DNA of 64,000 nucleotides, from positions 129,327-193,326 of the forward strand of contig MNCI01014663.1 of NCBI GenBank assembly GCA_015680685.1, in the 5' to 3' direction. This document shows, in pieces, positions 33,114-43,915 of this stretch. The notes under the pieces were generated by a model. That model was not told the DNA's origin, made no database searches, and worked only from the letters and a program-made list of their open reading frames with translations. Position 1 is the stretch's first letter. Every line of letters begins with the position of its first letter. Both the position numbers and the translations under genes were made by a program. The stretch is from Gnetum montanum. Taxonomy: Eukaryota > Streptophyta > Gnetopsida > Gnetales > Gnetaceae.

Positions 33114-36100
33114 AAGAAGAAGGTTTCATGCATCACATATAGTGATACAGGGTGCAATTGTGTGCAGAGATCATGGGTTGTGCAAAGTTTAGCATTGCTT
33201 GTATGCAACCGGTGTGCATAAGACATTAACATACAAAAGTGCCTGTATGCAGTAGCCACACAACAAGAAGACACCCAGTGGCTGATAACTGATCAAGAGA
33301 GTAACTCACTAACGTGCATGGAACTAAATAAGGGAATAACTTACGCTTACATTGAAAGCATAGATGCACTAGAGCAAGTCCGCTACCAACTTCCAAGCCT
33401 CAACCTTGAAAACATCAACTGGGGGTAGTTGGAAATTCCTGAAAAATTCAAACAAGAGCCCCTAGAATTGAAACGATTGCCCATCGGTTTGGAATATATG
33501 ATTCTCAAAAATGGAAAACCAGTAATCATCAACGCAAGACTTGCTTCCAAACAAAAAGGAAGATTGCTGAAAGTAATAAATAAGTGGTCAAAAGCCTTTG
33601 CCTAGTCATATCCTGAATTAACTGGAATAGATCCTAGGATATGTCAGCATAGGATTTACACTAACCCCTCCATGAAACCTCAAAAACAACCGCAAAGACA
33701 ATTGAACCCAAAATTGAAGCAAGTAGTAAAAGAAGAAATAGAATAGCTTCTTAAGGCTGGGTTCATATATCCCATTGTTGATAGCAAATGGGTTAGCCCT
33801 CTGGTGATCATGCCTAAAAAGGGAGGTAAATGGAGGGTGTGCATAGATTTTAGGCTGTTGAACATGGCAACATTTAAGGATCACTTTCTGTTGTCATTCG
33901 TTGACCAAGTCTTAGACACCATAACAGGGCATCACTATTATAGCTTTCTAGATGGCTATAGTGGATACAACCAAATACAGATAGCCCCATAAGACCAAGC
34001 CAAGACAACGTTCACCAGTCCTTGGGGAACGTTTGCATATCAAAAAATGTCGTTTGGCTTGTGTAATGCTCCTGCCATGTTTCAACGCCTAGTTCTAAGC
34101 ATATTCCAATAGAAGATAGGGAATAGAGTGGAAGTCATTATGGACGACTTCTTCACCTATGGAACAAGTTTTGATCAAGCCTTGGACCGATTAGAGTAAG
34201 TGCTAAAAAGATGCGTAGAAATCAATTTAAGGATCAACTGGCAGAAAATCCATTTAATGGTCCAAGAAGGCATAGTACTTGGGCATAAGGTTTCACATGT
34301 AGGAATAGAGGTAGACCAAGATAAAATTAGGGTCATCCAAGGAATCACCTGTCAATCAGAAACTGTCAAAGACATTCGGTCATTCCTTGGACACACTGGC
34401 TACTATAGGAGATTCATTGAGAACTTCTCTAAGATTGCCAAACCATTGGTAGAGCAAACAAAGAAGGATGTACCTTTTGAGTGGACCAGGGAATGTGAAC
34501 AAGCATTCCAAACCCTGAAACAAAAGCTAGTAAAAACTCTCATTCTACAAGCTCCTGACTGGTCCAGGCCATTCTACATAATGACTGATGCATCCAATTA
34601 TGCTTTAGGAGCTATACTTACATAGTTAGATGACCAAAAATGCCCTTCCTACATCCATTGTGCAAGTAGAAGTATTGTCGGTGCACAACTTAACTACACA
34701 ACTACAGAGAAAGAATTAATGGCTGTAGTGTTTGCATTGAATAAGTTTAGGTACTATGTGTTAGGTTACAAAGTGTTCATCCACACAGATCATAGTGCAA
34801 TTCGGTTCCTCATGAACAAGCCAATGGTTAGCCCTCATATTATACAATGGTTGGTAATTCTACAGGAGTTCGATCTAACGATGATCAATCGGAAAGGCAC
34901 CGAGAACGTAGTTGCAGATCATTTATCTCGATTGTGGTGGAACAACAAAGAGGATGAATATGTAATGTCTGATCATTTTCCTGATGAAGCCCTCTTTGCC
35001 AGTGTAGTGAATAACCAACCCATGGAGACGAACTGGTATAGTAGCATTCTCACCTATCTCCTTACTCAACAAACACCATAGAAGCTGGACTTTAGAAAGA
35101 AAAAATAGTTTCTTCACAGAGCCAAGTACTTCATGGAGATCAATGGACAACTTTACAAAGTGTGCCCTGATGGCTTGGTTCGATGGTGTGTGCCTGAGGT
35201 AGACCAACTAAGAGTTCTCCAAGATGCTCATGAGGGCCCTTGTGGGGGTCACTATGCAAGGAGACTAATGGCTATTAAGATCTTGCTTACAGGATATTAC
35301 TAGCTAGCATTATTTTGGGATGCCCATCAATTTGTCCAATCTTGTAAGCACTATCAACGTGATGGGGGAATGACTACTAAAATGAAGGGTTCGCAACAAT
35401 GGATTCAACCGCTAGAACCCTTCGACATTTGGAGAATAGACTTTATGGGGCCCATTACACCAATGTCCAATGGAAAAGCTTACATTGTAGTTGCCATAGA
35501 CTATCTAACAAAATGGGCTGAAGTAGCTGCTATTAAAGACTGCACATTATCTACAGTTGCATGATTTGTGCAACAACAAATGGTAAATAGGTTTGGTGTG
35601 CCACGTGCACTTATCTTGGATAATGGAACACACTTCACAAATGCAACTTTTCGAAAGTTAATGCAATGCTTAGGGGTTGAACATAAGTTGACTACACCTT
35701 ATCACCCCCAAGCTAATGGACAAGTTGAGGTTACCAACAGGGAGATCACTAAAATATTGACTAGGACAATTAACAAATATAGGTGAGATTGGAGCACTAA
35801 ACTGAATGATGCTCTTTAGGCATACCACTCCACTTGGAAACTTCCTATAGGCTACTCTTCCTATGAGTTAGTGTATGGAAAGCTTCCAATGCTTTCGATT
35901 CAAACCGAGCTCTGTACACTATCAATGACTTGTGACCTCCACCTCGATCTTGATTTAGCACAAAAACAAAGGTTGGCAACTTTAAACATGCTAGAAAAAA
36001 ATCGATTAGTTGCCTTGTCATCAAATGAGTTGCACAAGACATATAACAAGCAACGTCATGACTTAAGGATTCGAAAGGTTAAGTATCAACTAGGAGATAA

Positions 36101-36317
36101 GGTTCTCTACTGGAACCCCACACATGTGCCACAACGCACAAAATTTCAAACACTGTGGAAAGGACCTTACATTATTCATACAACCTTTCTTTTAGGGGCC
36201 ATGACCATATACAAACCTGAGAGCCCTGATAAGAGATTATTAGTCAATGTGCAACAAACCAAACCCTTCCATGAATTTAGAACAGTTAGTACACATAATA
36301 CCTTTGAGAAGGGATGA
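33114..36317 (+). pseudogene. Pol (RT, RNase H, integrase), copy B
   Basis: One frame with only nonsense changes. The protease-RT linker (33114-33700) holds QEPLELKRLPIG. RT has GGKWRVCIDFRLLN (33822 region), HYYSFLDGYSGYNQIQIAP and MDDF (about 34141). VLGHKVSHVGIEVDQDK and SFLGHTGYYRRFIENFSKIA are at 34280-34440. RNase H starts FYIMTDASNYALGAIL (about 34573) and ends with VVADHLSRL (about 34910). Integrase has [19 protein letters not shown] (35430), LILDNGTHFTNATF (35610) and YHPQANGQVEVTNREITK (35700), with D, D and E all present. The C-terminal part ends at 36317. It would make and insert the DNA copy. Stops (for example 33603, 33745, 34198, 34623) inactivate it. Confidence 0.88.
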
Positions 36318-38285
36318 CCTTGCTCACTATTTCAGATCTCCTCGTTCCAACTCAGTCATGGAGAGACGACCACCTCTGCTAATCATTTGAGGCCCTTGGT
36401 TCCTTTTTAAGTTTTTTTTTTTACAAATTTCTTTAATTTTTCTTGTTTTTGTTTTGCAACATCGTTTATACCTTTTCATTTCTTTGTGTGATTGTTTGTT
36501 TTGTTTGTTTTTGTTCTTGTTTTTTTCTTTGTTTGTTGTTTTTATTTCTTGTGAATGTGTTATGAACTACATTCTATTGATTGCTAATGTTTGGTTTTTA
36601 CCTTTGAGTTATAATGTTGATACTAAGGTATGGTTCTTTTGATATAACATGCAATGAGTCCACGTCATTCATGCATTCATGAATTTCTATAGTCTCTCTT
36701 GGCTTGGAACTATACAGTCCCTTTCTTTAATAATAAAACTATTAACAAATTGGTGATTGGGCATTTCTCAAACTAAGGAAGGACTCAAGGATTGAAAAGG
36801 GTGTGCCTTCAAAGGGATTTGATGCATTTGTGCTGGCTATTCTCTTGGGTGCTTGGATGTTTTCTTCTTGAGTTTTCCTCACCATTCTGACATTGCTCCA
36901 TTATTGGGAAGCTGAGCCAATAAAAATAAATCTTTGCATGGTGTGGTTCTTACAGAAAAAAAAGAAGAAAGAGAGAGAGAGAAAAAAAAACACAGTGAGA
37001 ATTCAAAGCACACCCCTTAGAAAAAATAATCGTCTGGGCTACAAGCACTGGTTATGGAACTAAACAAACAGGTTCCCTCTAACTAAGGCCCTCTCTCGCT
37101 TCTTACTTTTCCCTTTCTCATCTTCCTCGGAATGGTGTTGACTCTTTGGTGGAAGCATTCTTATTACTTCAAGTGGATGGATTGGTCAAGTGTATTAATG
37201 CAAAGTTATTGGATGTGGATTGTTTGAGGCTGGATTTGGAATGAGATCTACTCAGTCGCATTAACTGTAAATACACAAGGGGCTATACACCACCTTGTTC
37301 TTGGGACTCCATTCCATTCTCTTCTCCCCATCATTCTTTCTCCATTTCCCACTTTATTGACAGTTGTATCAGTAGTCTATATTTTGGTTGATGCATTGTT
37401 TTCTCTTTAGTGAATTCTTGGGATTAAGTTTTCAACTCTTGCTCCCAAATGACATTTTCAGAGCCTACAGACTCTTTGAATGTGGGTTTGTCAGGGCATA
37501 AAGGGCATGAGCCTACTTTGGGGAGGACCCATTGGCATCCCTATTTGGTGCATCAGTTAACTTCTTTCCCTTAAAACATTTTCGTAATCAACTTTTTGTT
37601 GTTTCATTTCCACCTCTGACATTCATTTTATCAGCATTGCCATTGTTTCTTTTTCTCCATCTTTCTTATTCCTTATCTTTTTCCATTCTATCGCTACTAG
37701 AGGATTGCTCTTAGTCATGGGGGCCTTGGTCCATTTTTTTTAATTTTTCCTAATCCCTACACCTTGGGTAGTCGCCAGTGTTATATCTTTAGAATCTGTA
37801 TTGGCCATATCATAGCTCAACCAATGGATCTTACATCGAGGCAAGGTATCAACTATATTGTGATTTACTTATCCTTGCTCATATGTGATTGTGTTGTGTG
37901 TGTAGATGGTAATCATACAGCAATGGATTGGACTTGGAGGAAACACTCAGGATGGACTGGTGCTGGAACGGTTGTGCAAAGAACAAGATTGATGGCGTGG
38001 TTATGGATGGACAATGGAAGGCGCAATTTTGGTGTTGGCAACAACACGTCTTCTCCTTTTTTTCTCTCTCTCTCTTCTCTTTCAACTGCCAAATAAGGTT
38101 GGATGTCAATCGTGTATAGTGTTCACTCTTGTGGTCATGAACACTAATGTTGCCATGTATTGTAATGTTGATCCGTTCACATGTCATCCCATACACCATT
38201 AGTTATCATTCAAGTCAATAATCCCATACCTTCCCAATATTTTGTAAGGAACTTGAAGACAAGTTTTCATTTAGTCATGGGGGTA
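36318..38285 (+). other. Long region between integrase and 3' LTR, no ORF
   Basis: About 2 kb shared with copy C (51514-53395), including GGGTTTGTCAGGGCATAAAG near 37482. No open frame is shared by the two copies. Athila elements carry an env-like gene here (family knowledge), but none is recognisable. It is T-rich early on, with a GA-rich microsatellite at 36957-36991. The polypurine tract CATGGGGGTA ends at 38285. Confidence 0.7.
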
Positions 38286-39078
38286 TGATGAACCGTGATA
38301 TCGCTTATGCGATATCACATCCACCACGCGATATCACGTCATGCCTCATCTTCTATAAATAAGAGGCGGCGCCCTTGGTCCAAGGTAGTTAGATTTAGAT
38401 CCTTAGCCAAACTCTTGTAGTTTTGTCATTCCAGATTTAGAATTATTTTTGTGTGCCTGTAGTAGAAGTCATAGAGTGAACGGATCTTTATTCAAGCAAT
38501 TTGTACCTAAGCACAATTTTGTGTACGGAAATAAAGATAAAATTTATGATAAACCTTGCAACATACAGCTTAAGCTAATTAGTAATTAATGATTGTTTAA
38601 CACTTTTCTAGTTAATTAATCTCTCTCTCAACCTTCAACCCCCTTAGTTAAATACACTCAGTACGACCACTTTGAGCATGCGTGTAGCGCTTGGTAAACT
38701 AGTAATGATTAGCGTTTGGTAATCCCAACAACATTGCACTAGTTCAGGATGTGTACGGCAAGTGGGAACGGATACTAGTGTTAGGAACATTTAGAACTTA
38801 ATTAATGAATAGTTAATGTACGTTAGCCACTTGGTTCTCTCTTCCTCTCCTTTATTAGCAGAAGATATAAAAAATACAAAAGCTATAAAAATCATATACC
38901 TCAAGCTTACTTGACCATACGACCGTGACAATACAAGTAAGTTTGGGAAGACAACAATTGATTAACCCTGAGTGTTCCATTAAGGCACAAAAGCACTTGG
39001 TCCTTGGAGTTCGACCAGATCGTGCGTGAAACGCTTGTATTCATATGGTTGAGTATAGGGGTACCTCGCCACTCGTAA
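38286..39078 (+). repeat. 3' LTR, copy B
   Basis: Starts TGATGAACCGT and ends CACTCGTAA, where the 5' LTR has CACTCATCA. 793 bases. The 14-bp array is at 38297-38343 (GATATCGCTTATGC, a 19-base unit, GATATCACGTCATG) and TATAAATA at 38354. Differences from the 5' LTR are scattered, so the insertion is not recent. Confidence 0.9.
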
Positions 39079-39791
39079 TCCTTCTCTCCCAATAGACCTA
39101 GACTTTTTAAAGTCTTTGTTCTTGGTAGTATTCCAAATCTCTAAGTCCTTGTATATATTACTCAAAAAAATTTTTAGGGTCATAAAAAACCTTGTTTTTA
39201 CCTAATCTTGTCTTGATGGCTATCTCTTTTCTTGAATCCATATGGTCGTTCAACAAAGCTTCATCATATCCATAGAAATTAAAAATCATTTTTAAAACAC
39301 ATGAAACCCATCCATATAGATCTACTTTCTATAAATTAAATTATACTCACTTCCTTTATTATGGTTGCATAACCAGAGAGAACTAATTGACATCCATCCA
39401 AAATAACTTTACAAACAACTTTGTCATTCTCCTAGCTGATTGCTAAACTTAAATGTCCCCACACTAAATTTCTGAACAATGGCTCTAAGAGAAAAGCATC
39501 GGCACCTCCAAGAGCAGCAAGACATAGGTAGGTAAACAAAGATTTAGGAAATTCCTGCCCTTGAGTTATATCAAAATATGCAATGGTTTCCATGTCATTG
39601 AACTCAACAATGTCTAATTTGTCAGCAAAAAATGGGTCTAATTCTAAAAATAACCAATTAGATTTCTTACAACATTCCATGTTGACTTGAGGTAGCAAAT
39701 ATGTATAGAATCCAAAATCAGCCAATGTACAAAGAAATTCACTAATGCGCTAATGAAAAGAAACTTGGGTGAGATTGAATATGATAAACAT
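39079..39791 (-). pseudogene. rbcMT: Rubisco large-subunit N-methyltransferase-like gene, 3' exons
   Basis: Two minus-strand exons of the substrate-binding half of a SET-domain protein methyltransferase, plastid-targeted in plants. The first (about 39791-39351) has ADFGFYTYLL, ELDPFFADKLDIVEFND and ALGGADAFLLEPLFRNLVWG, then SLAIS, an in-frame TAG, and ENDKVVCKVILDG, ending at a GTGAGT splice donor (39350). The second (about 39268-39079) has DSRKEIAIKTRLGKNK and DLEYYQEQRL, then KSLGLLGEK after a frameshift, and an internal TAA. These match the known family blocks in order. The SET exons are not found upstream to 41690. The last codons continue beyond copy B at 29352-29370. One stop, one TAA and one frameshift make it a pseudogene. 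Confidence 0.68.
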
Positions 39792-41689
39792 CTAAGGATA
39801 AAATATTTCACAGTTAGAAGATACAAAGCTTTTGTTTAAATTAAATTGCCTCAAATGCCATGAAACATTTTCAAGTGTTTTTTAATTTTTGATCTTTAGT
39901 GTGATAGATAGGATAAGGTTATTTGGAATTTTGGATGATGATAAGCTTTGCATAACATTTATGTTACCAAGAACATTTGGTAAGTTCTAAACAATGTTTT
40001 TAAAACTCATAGCATGTAAATTTTTATTGTGCAATATTTATAGAGAAAGTAGGAATTTGAATAGGACATTTTTGCAAAAAGAAATTTATTAGGAAAAAAT
40101 ACAGAATGTTTTCCCAAAAAAACAATGCAAAGTAAGAATGATAAACATTTGGACAGGGCATTCTTTCTAGAGAGGAATGGATGAAAACAAAAATGCTTTA
40201 AAAAATGAATTAAACTAAAATCAGATACAAAAACTTCAATTTTTTACAAAGAATAAAACTCAGCATTTATGATAACTGTAATATCATTTATTTTATGACA
40301 AAATCAACAATGCATTATAAATATTTTTATTTAAATTTATAATTAATTAATTTTATTTGTTACACTGCCCACACACCATTGCCAAGCAATGTTATGGCAG
40401 GACGATATGCATCAATGTGCATAAACAAAAAGATTCTTGCACCTCATTTACAATGTTTTAATAAAAAGTGGTGTTACAAAATATGTAATTAAACATTTTC
40501 ATTTCCATATTCTTAAAAGTCAAGTTAAGGTCACCTAAAAATGACTTCCACTGTTAGTCTTTTTGAACAGCCAATGTTTACTAATAAGGTGTTATGAGTG
40601 ACTAGTATAGTAAATTATTATTTATAGTATATTGAAAGTGGAGCAGATTCATGATAGTGTTTGAGTCTTTGGCAAACAATGACGTAAATGGTTCAAGCAT
40701 GGCACTGTTATTCTGGGTACTTCAGAAAGTCATAGGATAGGTCAATTTACTTAAAAATATGGACAATGCTAATTGCATGTGCAACCTTCTACGCTTTGAA
40801 AAGGAAGGTTGCCACCAATGATGCGATCTCTAAGTTTATGCCATGGGCAACGGAGAAGATGTATCCAGTAGTTTTAACATCTTAAAATATTGTTGATGCT
40901 TCTCAAAACCTTTGTCAAAGTCATCCATTGTCACGATGTGCAATTGGAGATCACTGGAAGTCCGAGTTCAATTCAAGTGTTCAGTTTATTCCTACCTCAT
41001 ATCGCATATGTGAAGAGTAATTAACTTTTATTAAGAACCGCCAAACAAATGGTCATCTTAATTCAAGGTGATGTGAATGAATGCTATAGTCAATGATTTG
41101 ACTATGGCTATATGGTGGGAGTTTGAACAATAATGGATATTGAAAACAATGATGTAAACTTAGTGGACTATTCACAAATCCATTTACTTTGGTGGTTCTG
41201 CATCTCCTCCTAAAGGTACTTGCGATATGACTAAATGGTATGAGTCAGTTGCTTAGTTCAACCCTCAAGCTCCTACAAGTGGGTAGTTGCCACCTCCTTC
41301 TTGGTCGGGATGCTACCTCAACCTTTCTCCCACTCCTTCTTGTGGTCGAATTTAAGAGAAAACCTCTCAAGCCTCCTACATAGTTTAACCTCAATGGCTT
41401 CTTGCTCAAGCTAGTTTGAGGTAGCAACTAGGGTAAGGCTAAGGCTATGGTGAAACAAAGGGGCGTAAGACGATGAAGAAAAGAAAGATGGTATTGGAGA
41501 GGAGATGGGAGAAAAGAAAGGAAGAGGACGCCTTTTGCTGACTACTAGCCTCTTGCTAGTTGCTCCTTGATGATGGATTTCTTACTAACTAAGGAAGCCT
41601 TTTATAATGCTTTCTCCTCCCTCTCCTTCTTCTCTTCCTTTTTCATGAAGCAAATTTGGGAATGCAAAAATGAGATTGAAGTACCTTTA
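39792..41689. other. No recognisable gene
   Basis: AT-rich to about 40500. After that, weak similarity to the dispersed repeat at 46680 (GCTAATTGCATGTG near 40768) and a CT/GA-rich stretch at 41440-41640. No SET-domain exon was recognised. Confidence 0.4.
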
Positions 41690-43084
41690 AATTAGAATAA
41701 TTGATATGGCCAACTGTTTGTGCCATAAATCAGTATCCTCCCCTATAGTAATTGTAGCCACAAAATCATCCTGCAAGCATATATTAACTCCTAAAGTATA
41801 CATTATGCCAGTCTGTTTATCCTTCAAAATTGTTAACATGCCCTTGGTAATTTTCAACTGATTATTTCCACATGAAAAATTTAAACTCAAATCATCAAGT
41901 TGAGAAACAAATATCAACTTTTTAGAAACTTTAGGAACATGTCTAACATTATTAAGAGTGATTTTAGGCAAATCAAATTGTCGTAAAACAACACTTCCTA
42001 TACCAGCAATTTTGAAAGAAACACCATTAGCAGCACAAACAACACTTGATGAAATTGGCTGAGAGGAAATAGAAATAGATCGATTAAGGCAAGTATGAAA
42101 TAAGGCTCATGTGTTTACAATCCAAACATTTTTTGCTATGTTTAAAGAAAATACTATAGATGATTCAGATACAATAAAATCAAAAGCAAGCTTACCCTCT
42201 ATATGATTTATTTGTAGACCTGCATTACTTTATGATTTTTCTAACTATATTTTGTCCTTCTATTGTAGTAATGCTTTCCACACTTTGTAACCACGATAGT
42301 CCTTCTTCATGTGACCAATTTTGTGACAAAACCAACATTCAATCCTATTTTTAGAAGTTCCTCTACTTTTATTTCTTTCCCTATTTATTAAATCTACCTC
42401 TATTTAAAACTATAAAAGCATTACTTGATGATTGACCCTATTCTTCAAGCAATATTTTTTCTGCATCTTGAAGACTAGAAACTACACCATCAAAAGAAAT
42501 ATTATTGGTACTCATAAAGGTAGTAATAGCTGTAATAATTGGATTTCAAGATTGAAGTAAAGAATTTAATTGCCTTACTACCGCTTGCCCATAGAAACTT
42601 GGTTTAGGTTTTTGTTTTTTCTGTGTGTGTGTTCGCATTAACAACACTTCACTAGCTTTGGAATAATTACTTTATATGTTTCAAATTCAACAAAAGCAAC
42701 CATCATATCATCTAGATGATCTTGCGAAAAAACATGTTCTTTCATCTTTGCATTAAAAACCTTTTGATAAATATAAAACTGATTTAAACCTGAAGCTTTA
42801 TCAAACATGTTTCTCAACTTTACCCAAAGAACATGAGGATTTGTTTCATTAGAAAGAGATGCCAAAATTCCATTGCTCAAAAAAGGACGGACCAACGTTA
42901 GTGCTTTTGCTTACAACCTTTTCCAATCATCATTTGACATCCTTGCAAGTTTTGAATTGAAGGCCTTGATTGCACTCATTTTATGCCAAGATATCTTTCA
43001 GCACCACACTCCATATGTTCCAATTCTAACCAACAAGCCTATCTGTTGTCTGTAACTGTTGCATCAACTTGCTTCGATAACACT
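41690..43084 (-). pseudogene. Ty1/copia gag-protease-pre-integrase fragment
   Basis: On the minus strand a capsid part (42895-42638) reads PHVLWVKLRNMFDKASGLNQ and FSQDHLDDMMVAFVEFETY. Then a zinc knuckle CWFCHKIGHMKKDY (about 42340-42290, last Cys now Tyr) and a decayed protease (WIVNT, stop, A, near 42110). The pre-integrase zinc region is at 41971-41687: PKITLNNVRHVPKVSKKLIF and EDTDLWHKQLA. These are the ordered N-terminal parts of copia Pol. RT and integrase are missing to the left, so the element is truncated near 41690. Several stops and frame changes. Confidence 0.8.
43071..43082 (-). other. Copia primer-binding site, decayed
   Basis: The minus strand reads TGTTATCGAAGC, close to TGGTATCAGAGC, the initiator-Met tRNA complement used by plant copia elements. 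It lies directly inside the LTR. Confidence 0.65.
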
Positions 43085-43490
43085 TGTTACAAAATTAATT
43101 AAATTTGCAAATTGAAACAATAAGGCCAACAAGAAAAAACACACAAAAATTTACATGGAAAACCCCAAAGTGGGGAAAAACCATGGGAACCAATGCAAAG
43201 CTCTTCCTTTATTTGGACAAAATATCTCAAGGACACAAGCTATCCTTGATAACTTTCACAACTTCTTGTTGTTACGACACTCTTAAGCCCTTCCTTCACA
43301 GTTTGTTGTTGTTGTTTTGATGGTGCCTAAGACATCTTCCCACCCTTTAATTTACAGGAGAATACAATAACCATTTTTCTATTACAAAATTTATATAATT
43401 TTAGAAATTGTTAATTATATCTTAAGCAAAGATTACAAAGCTAGAAGCTATGACAGACATAACTTAAATCGATAAAAATAGAGAAAGAGT
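43085..43490 (-). repeat. 5' LTR of the copia element
   Basis: The inner edge is clear: plus strand TGTTACAAAATTAATT next to the primer-binding site. Contains ATGGAAAACCCCAAAGTGGG and GAAAAACCATGGG, a phrase common in plant copia LTRs. The outer edge near 43490 is estimated from the start of the neighbouring LRR frame. Confidence 0.6.
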
Positions 43491-43500
43491 TTTCTTCACA

Positions 43501-43860
43501 TTAACTAACAAGTAACATAAATGGGGAAAGCACACTTAATAGTCTGAAAAACCCCAACTCCAAGAATGCTACTTTGCTTTCATTTGTTGAAGGACAAAAG
43601 AGTGATGAGCACTTGACTCCCACCCAGTTAGCACAAACTCCATGGGAGTTATGACGAGTCCAATTAAAAAACTTGTTATAAGGATTTCTTTTGATTCCTG
43701 ATTTAAATTGCAAAAGAGATTTAACATCTGCATCCGAAGATGAACCACAAAAAGAAATTCCCAACAAAGGAAAAATCACCATGACCACCACCACCATTGC
43801 CATTACTCCACCTCGTCTGCTCTGCATTGGTGATGCCATTGTCATAGACATGCAATTCAT
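43501..43860 (-). pseudogene. LRR receptor-like protein, first exon fragment
   Basis: 119 codons from ATG 43860. A hydrophobic signal sequence (AMVVVVMVIFPLLGISFCGS) is followed by the N-terminal cap of plant LRR receptor kinases: DADVKSLLQFKSGIKRNPYN, then FNWTRHNSHGVCANWVGVKC (the N-W-x-C-x-W-x-G-V-x-C pattern). After VAFLELGFFR the similarity stops and the frame ends at 43501 against the copia LTR. No LRR repeats, transmembrane segment or kinase follow. It would sit at the plasma membrane if whole. A TATA box lies 46 bases upstream. Confidence 0.7.
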
Positions 43861-43905
43861 GTTTGATTTGCACAGAACTCGTTGCCAAAAAATGATTAGG
43901 GCAAT

Positions 43906-43915
43906 CCTATATAAA
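43906..43915 (-). promoter_or_regulatory. TATA box of the LRR fragment
   Basis: Minus strand TTTATATAGG, 46 bases before the ATG at 43860, leaving room for a start site and a short leader. Confidence 0.5.

Larger units (their letters stand above)
29376..39078 (+). mobile_element. Main-family Ty3/gypsy retrotransposon, copy B, complete
   Basis: Two LTRs (29376-30169 and 38286-39078) enclose a primer-binding site, gag, pol and a polypurine tract. Flanking five-base duplications are CCCTT (29371-29375) and TCCTT (39079-39083), one mismatch. The domain order gag-protease-RT-RNase H-integrase and the absence of a chromodomain point to the Athila/Tat side of Ty3/gypsy (inference from motifs). Many stops but no frameshift are seen in pol. 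It sits inside the last exon of a methyltransferase-like gene. Confidence 0.9.

Noticed and set aside
33138-33152. YSDTG after the gap as the protease active site of copy B
   Set aside because: Copy C has the same YSDTG about 300 bases after its real DSGS active site, so this is a downstream linker sequence.
36454-38202. env-like gene between integrase and LTR in copy B
   Set aside because: Only short frames (60-110 codons), none shared with copy C, and no signal peptide plus transmembrane layout.
39432-39725. Intact single-exon gene for the methyltransferase-like protein
   Set aside because: The frame is only part of an exon; a stop, a frameshift in the next exon and the missing SET domain make it a pseudogene.
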